Shown: in pieces, positions 61,903 through 64,000 of the stretch
Layout of the letters: every line of letters begins with the position of its first letter
How positions within the stretch are numbered: the stretch's first letter is position 1
Assembly (NCBI RefSeq): GCF_008692605.1
Contig: NZ_LFCT01000004.1
Span: 62,001 to 126,000, forward strand
DNA length: 64,000 nucleotides
DNA from: Sphingobium estronivorans
GTDB taxonomy: Bacteria > Pseudomonadota > Alphaproteobacteria > Sphingomonadales > Sphingomonadaceae
Direction of reading: 5' to 3'
The notes under the pieces: generated by a model
Databases searched by the model: none
What the model saw: the letters and a program-made list of their open reading frames with translations, nothing else
Told to the model about the DNA's origin: nothing
Position numbers and translations under genes: made by a program

Positions 61903-63642
61903 TCACTGCTCCTGCCCGTCTGCGCTGGGCGTCCCGGTCTTTTCCGTTCTGACGGGCTTGCGCGCTTCCAGCAGGCGTTGCCGCACATCCTGTTTCGGCC
62001 CGAAATCCTGTACCGCGCCGTCGCGCAGCACCAATATAGAGTCCGCCGCATCGACGGTGGCCGATGCGTTGCCGACGATGACGCAGATGGCCCCCCGCGC
62101 CCGCGCCCGGGCCAGCGCTTCGCTCAGCGCCTGTTGGCCCCGGCCGTCGAGATGGGTCGCCGGTTCGTCCAGCAGCAGAAGGAAGGGTTTGCCGTATAGC
62201 GCTCGTGCCAGCGCGATCCGCTGACGTTCGGCGACGGACAGCCTGTAGCCTTCTTCCCCCACCTGCGTCAGATAGCCTTCGGGCATCCGCACGATCATGT
62301 CGTGGATGCCCGCCGCCGTCGCCGCCTCGATAATGTCGTCCGGCTGCGCGTTGGGGGTGAAGCGCGCGATATTGTCGGCAATCGTGCCGTCGAACAAATC
62401 GATGGTCTGCGGCATATAGCCGACGTGCCGCGCCAATATGTCGCTTTGCCACTGGTCGAGAGCGGCATCGTCGAGCCGCACCGTCCCGGCCAGCGTGGGC
62501 CATATCCCCGCCAGCACCTTGAGCAGGGAGGATTTGCCCGAACCGGCCACGCCGATGATTCCCAATATCGTGCCTTGCGTCAGCGCGAAGCTCACGTCGC
62601 GCAGCAGAACCGTGCGGGTGCCGGGTGCCGCCACGGCGACCTGTTCCGCCCGCAGGCTGGCTTCCGGCGCGGGCAGCGGCAGCTTGTCCGGCTGGGCCGG
62701 AGCCGCGCCGAGCAACGTTCCCAGATTGCGCAGCGATTGCCAGCCCAAAGCCAGTTCCGGCAGCCTGCCGGCGACCGATGCGAAGGGCGCCATGGCCTTC
62801 CACCCCAGCAGCGCGGACGCGATGACGATCCCCAGGCTGGCCCGGTCGAACACTGCAAGGATCGCGCCGATCGCGATCAGCGCCGCGAACAGCGTGTTGA
62901 GCAGCATCGCGCCGATGACGCTCTGGGTCGTGGCCAGCCGGTCCAGCGTCCAGGCGGGAATGGCGACGCGGCGTTCGGCCTTGCGCCGTTCCGTTACCAT
63001 GGTCGGGCGCATGCCCAGCGCGCGGACCAGACCGTGGTGGCGGCGATGATTTTCGGTCAGAAGATGGCGCTCTGTCAGGGCCGGGAGCATGGCGGACACC
63101 AGCGACCGGGCGCGCCGCCAGCCGGACAGCAGAAACGCGCCGCCGATCAGGCCCGCAATCGCCAGCGCCAGCGCCAGCCAGCCGCTCAGGAGGAACAGCA
63201 CGATCAGGAAGAGGGGGAAGGCAGCCAGGTCCAATGCCGCCAGCGTCCCCGGTCCGCCGAGCGCGGCGCGAACGCTGTCCTGCGCATGGCCGATCTGCAT
63301 GTCTTGCGCGCGGCTGCCGTCCGCATGGGGCAAACGGCCACGCATCGCCGCCGTTGTCGCGCCCAGCCGGATGTCGATGGCATTGGCATATTGGAGCAGG
63401 ATTCGCGACCGCAGCAACGCAAGACCGGTCGTGAAGGCCAGCGCGACCAGCATCAGCAGCACGATGCCCAGCAGGCTTTCGCCGCTGCGCGCCACCATCG
63501 CCACGTCGAAAACCAGGATGCAGTAAATGGCGAGGATGATCGGGAACAGTGCCAGCGCGGCGGTCAGGAACAGCAATCCCGCCAGCGTGCTTCTGCTGCC
63601 CGCCGTCAACTCGCGCAGCGCGTGATGCGTGTCGTCCTGCAA
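61903..63642 (-). CDS. Type I secretion ABC protein with degenerate motifs
   Basis: 579 aa. Six helices then an ABC domain. Walker A is intact (GVAGSGKSS) and Walker B is LLLLDEPATHLD, but the signature reads LSVAE instead of LSGGQ and the switch histidine is missing: the stretch VIVGNASATV has no His where the paralogue at 38.6 kb has VVAHRPS. ATP hydrolysis at one site is therefore doubtful. It may form a heterodimer with the intact paralogue, which lacks its own adaptor gene. Operon with the HlyD gene. Confidence 0.88.
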   Translation of the reverse strand: MQDDTHHALRELTAGSRSTLAGLLFLTAALALFPIILAIYCILVFDVAMVARSGESLLGIVLLMLVALAFTTGLALLRSRILLQYANAIDIRLGATTAAMRGRLPHADGSRAQDMQIGHAQDSVRAALGGPGTLAALDLAAFPLFLIVLFLLSGWLALALAIAGLIGGAFLLSGWRRARSLVSAMLPALTERHLLTENHRRHHGLVRALGMRPTMVTERRKAERRVAIPAWTLDRLATTQSVIGAMLLNTLFAALIAIGAILAVFDRASLGIVIASALLGWKAMAPFASVAGRLPELALGWQSLRNLGTLLGAAPAQPDKLPLPAPEASLRAEQVAVAAPGTRTVLLRDVSFALTQGTILGIIGVAGSGKSSLLKVLAGIWPTLAGTVRLDDAALDQWQSDILARHVGYMPQTIDLFDGTIADNIARFTPNAQPDDIIEAATAAGIHDMIVRMPEGYLTQVGEEGYRLSVAERQRIALARALYGKPFLLLLDEPATHLDGRGQQALSEALARARARGAICVIVGNASATVDAADSILVLRDGAVQDFGPKQDVRQRLLEARKPVRTEKTGTPSADGQEQ

Positions 63643-63768
63643 ACCGGTACCTGCTGTGATTCTGTCGAGAGTGCCGTTCTAATAGGCGGAAAGTTAAAGT
63701 GTTTCTAATCATTCCTTTTCGTGGCAGTGAAAAACCGACCGGCCGCGAATTAAAGGGTATCGCGATTG

Positions 63769-64000
63769 ATGACGATCAACGACGAACTATTGAAACCGGA
63801 ACGTAACAATCTGACGCTCGTTCGTCTTGTTCTGGCGTCCGCCGTCATCCTGACGCATTGCTACTGGCAGGTGCATCGCGTCATGGGGAAGGACCCGTTC
63901 AGCGACTGGCTGGGGGTGCCCCTGTCCGTGTATGCGGTGGACGGCTTCTTCTTCCTCAGCGGTTTTCTCGTTTATGGCAGCCTGCGTCGGCAGACCGATG
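63769..64000 (+). CDS. Acyltransferase-3 family protein (3' partial)
   Basis: 77 residues read before the window ends, beginning MTINDELLKPERNNLT. LTLVRLVLASAVILTHCYW carries the conserved early His, and VDGFFFLSGFLVYGSLRR is the hallmark of the OafA/ExoZ branch of membrane O-acyltransferases. It is divergent from the type I ABC gene; the 126-base gap holds both promoters. A second O-acyl decoration is suggested for the glycan of this region. The rest lies outside. Confidence 0.88.
   Translation, partial: MTINDELLKPERNNLTLVRLVLASAVILTHCYWQVHRVMGKDPFSDWLGVPLSVYAVDGFFFLSGFLVYGSLRRQTD

Overview
The window looks like part of the chromosome of a high-GC alphaproteobacterium of the Sphingomonadales (Sphingobium/Sphingomonas type). 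The evidence is the gene content (EgtB/EgtD pair, HWE-type sensor kinase, PduO-type adenosyltransferase) and an exopolysaccharide locus whose core order (outer-membrane barrel, OPX, PCP, separate BY-kinase-like ATPase) resembles sphingan (gellan/welan type) clusters. No name-level assignment is possible from sequence alone.

Region 1 (1 to about 16 kb) is housekeeping: a 5'-truncated nucleoside transporter, a DUF1176 protein, a FUSC transporter, the ergothioneine pair egtB-egtD, a GGDEF cyclase, a cobalamin adenosyltransferase, GluQRS, an HNH endonuclease, a Crp/Fnr regulator, murA overlapping a GAF-PAS-HWE histidine kinase, a convergent response regulator, an HhH-GPD glycosylase, a ferredoxin, a lipoprotein, an RlmB-type methyltransferase and tRNA-Tyr.

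Region 2 (about 16 to 46 kb) is an exopolysaccharide locus. It opens with a frameshifted remnant of UDP-glucose 6-dehydrogenase beside galU, then PilZ protein, galE, a Wzx-type flippase, two paralogous parallel beta-helix proteins (one membrane-anchored, one carrying RTX repeats), a small RTX protein, glycosyltransferases, a pyruvyl transferase coupled to an FrhB-family protein, the export core (barrel, Wza-like, PCP, ATPase), an initiating sugar-phosphate transferase, a type I secretion ABC protein, a Wzy/ligase-like protein and a UDP-xylose synthase. GalU, GalE and Uxs would supply UDP-Glc, UDP-Gal and UDP-Xyl. UDP-GlcA must come from a ugd gene outside the window. A pair resembling the base and spike of phage or gene-transfer-agent tail fibres (87 aa spike-base-like, then a 697 aa beta-structured protein) and an AAA ATPase sit inside this locus.

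Region 3 (about 47 to 64 kb) is a second glycoconjugate module. It holds an acetyltransferase, several GT2 enzymes, an ABC exporter, a 1008 aa fusion of GT2, NodS-like methyltransferase and NodB-like deacetylase, a GH128-like hydrolase, two acyltransferase-3 proteins, a dedicated ketosynthase/acyl carrier protein pair, and an HlyD/type I secretion ABC pair. The domain set (glycosyl transfer, N-deacetylation, methylation, dedicated acyl chain, O-acylation, export) recalls the logic of Nod-factor synthesis. This is my main candidate for an undescribed system. It is a hypothesis built from domain content and gene coupling, not a demonstrated pathway.
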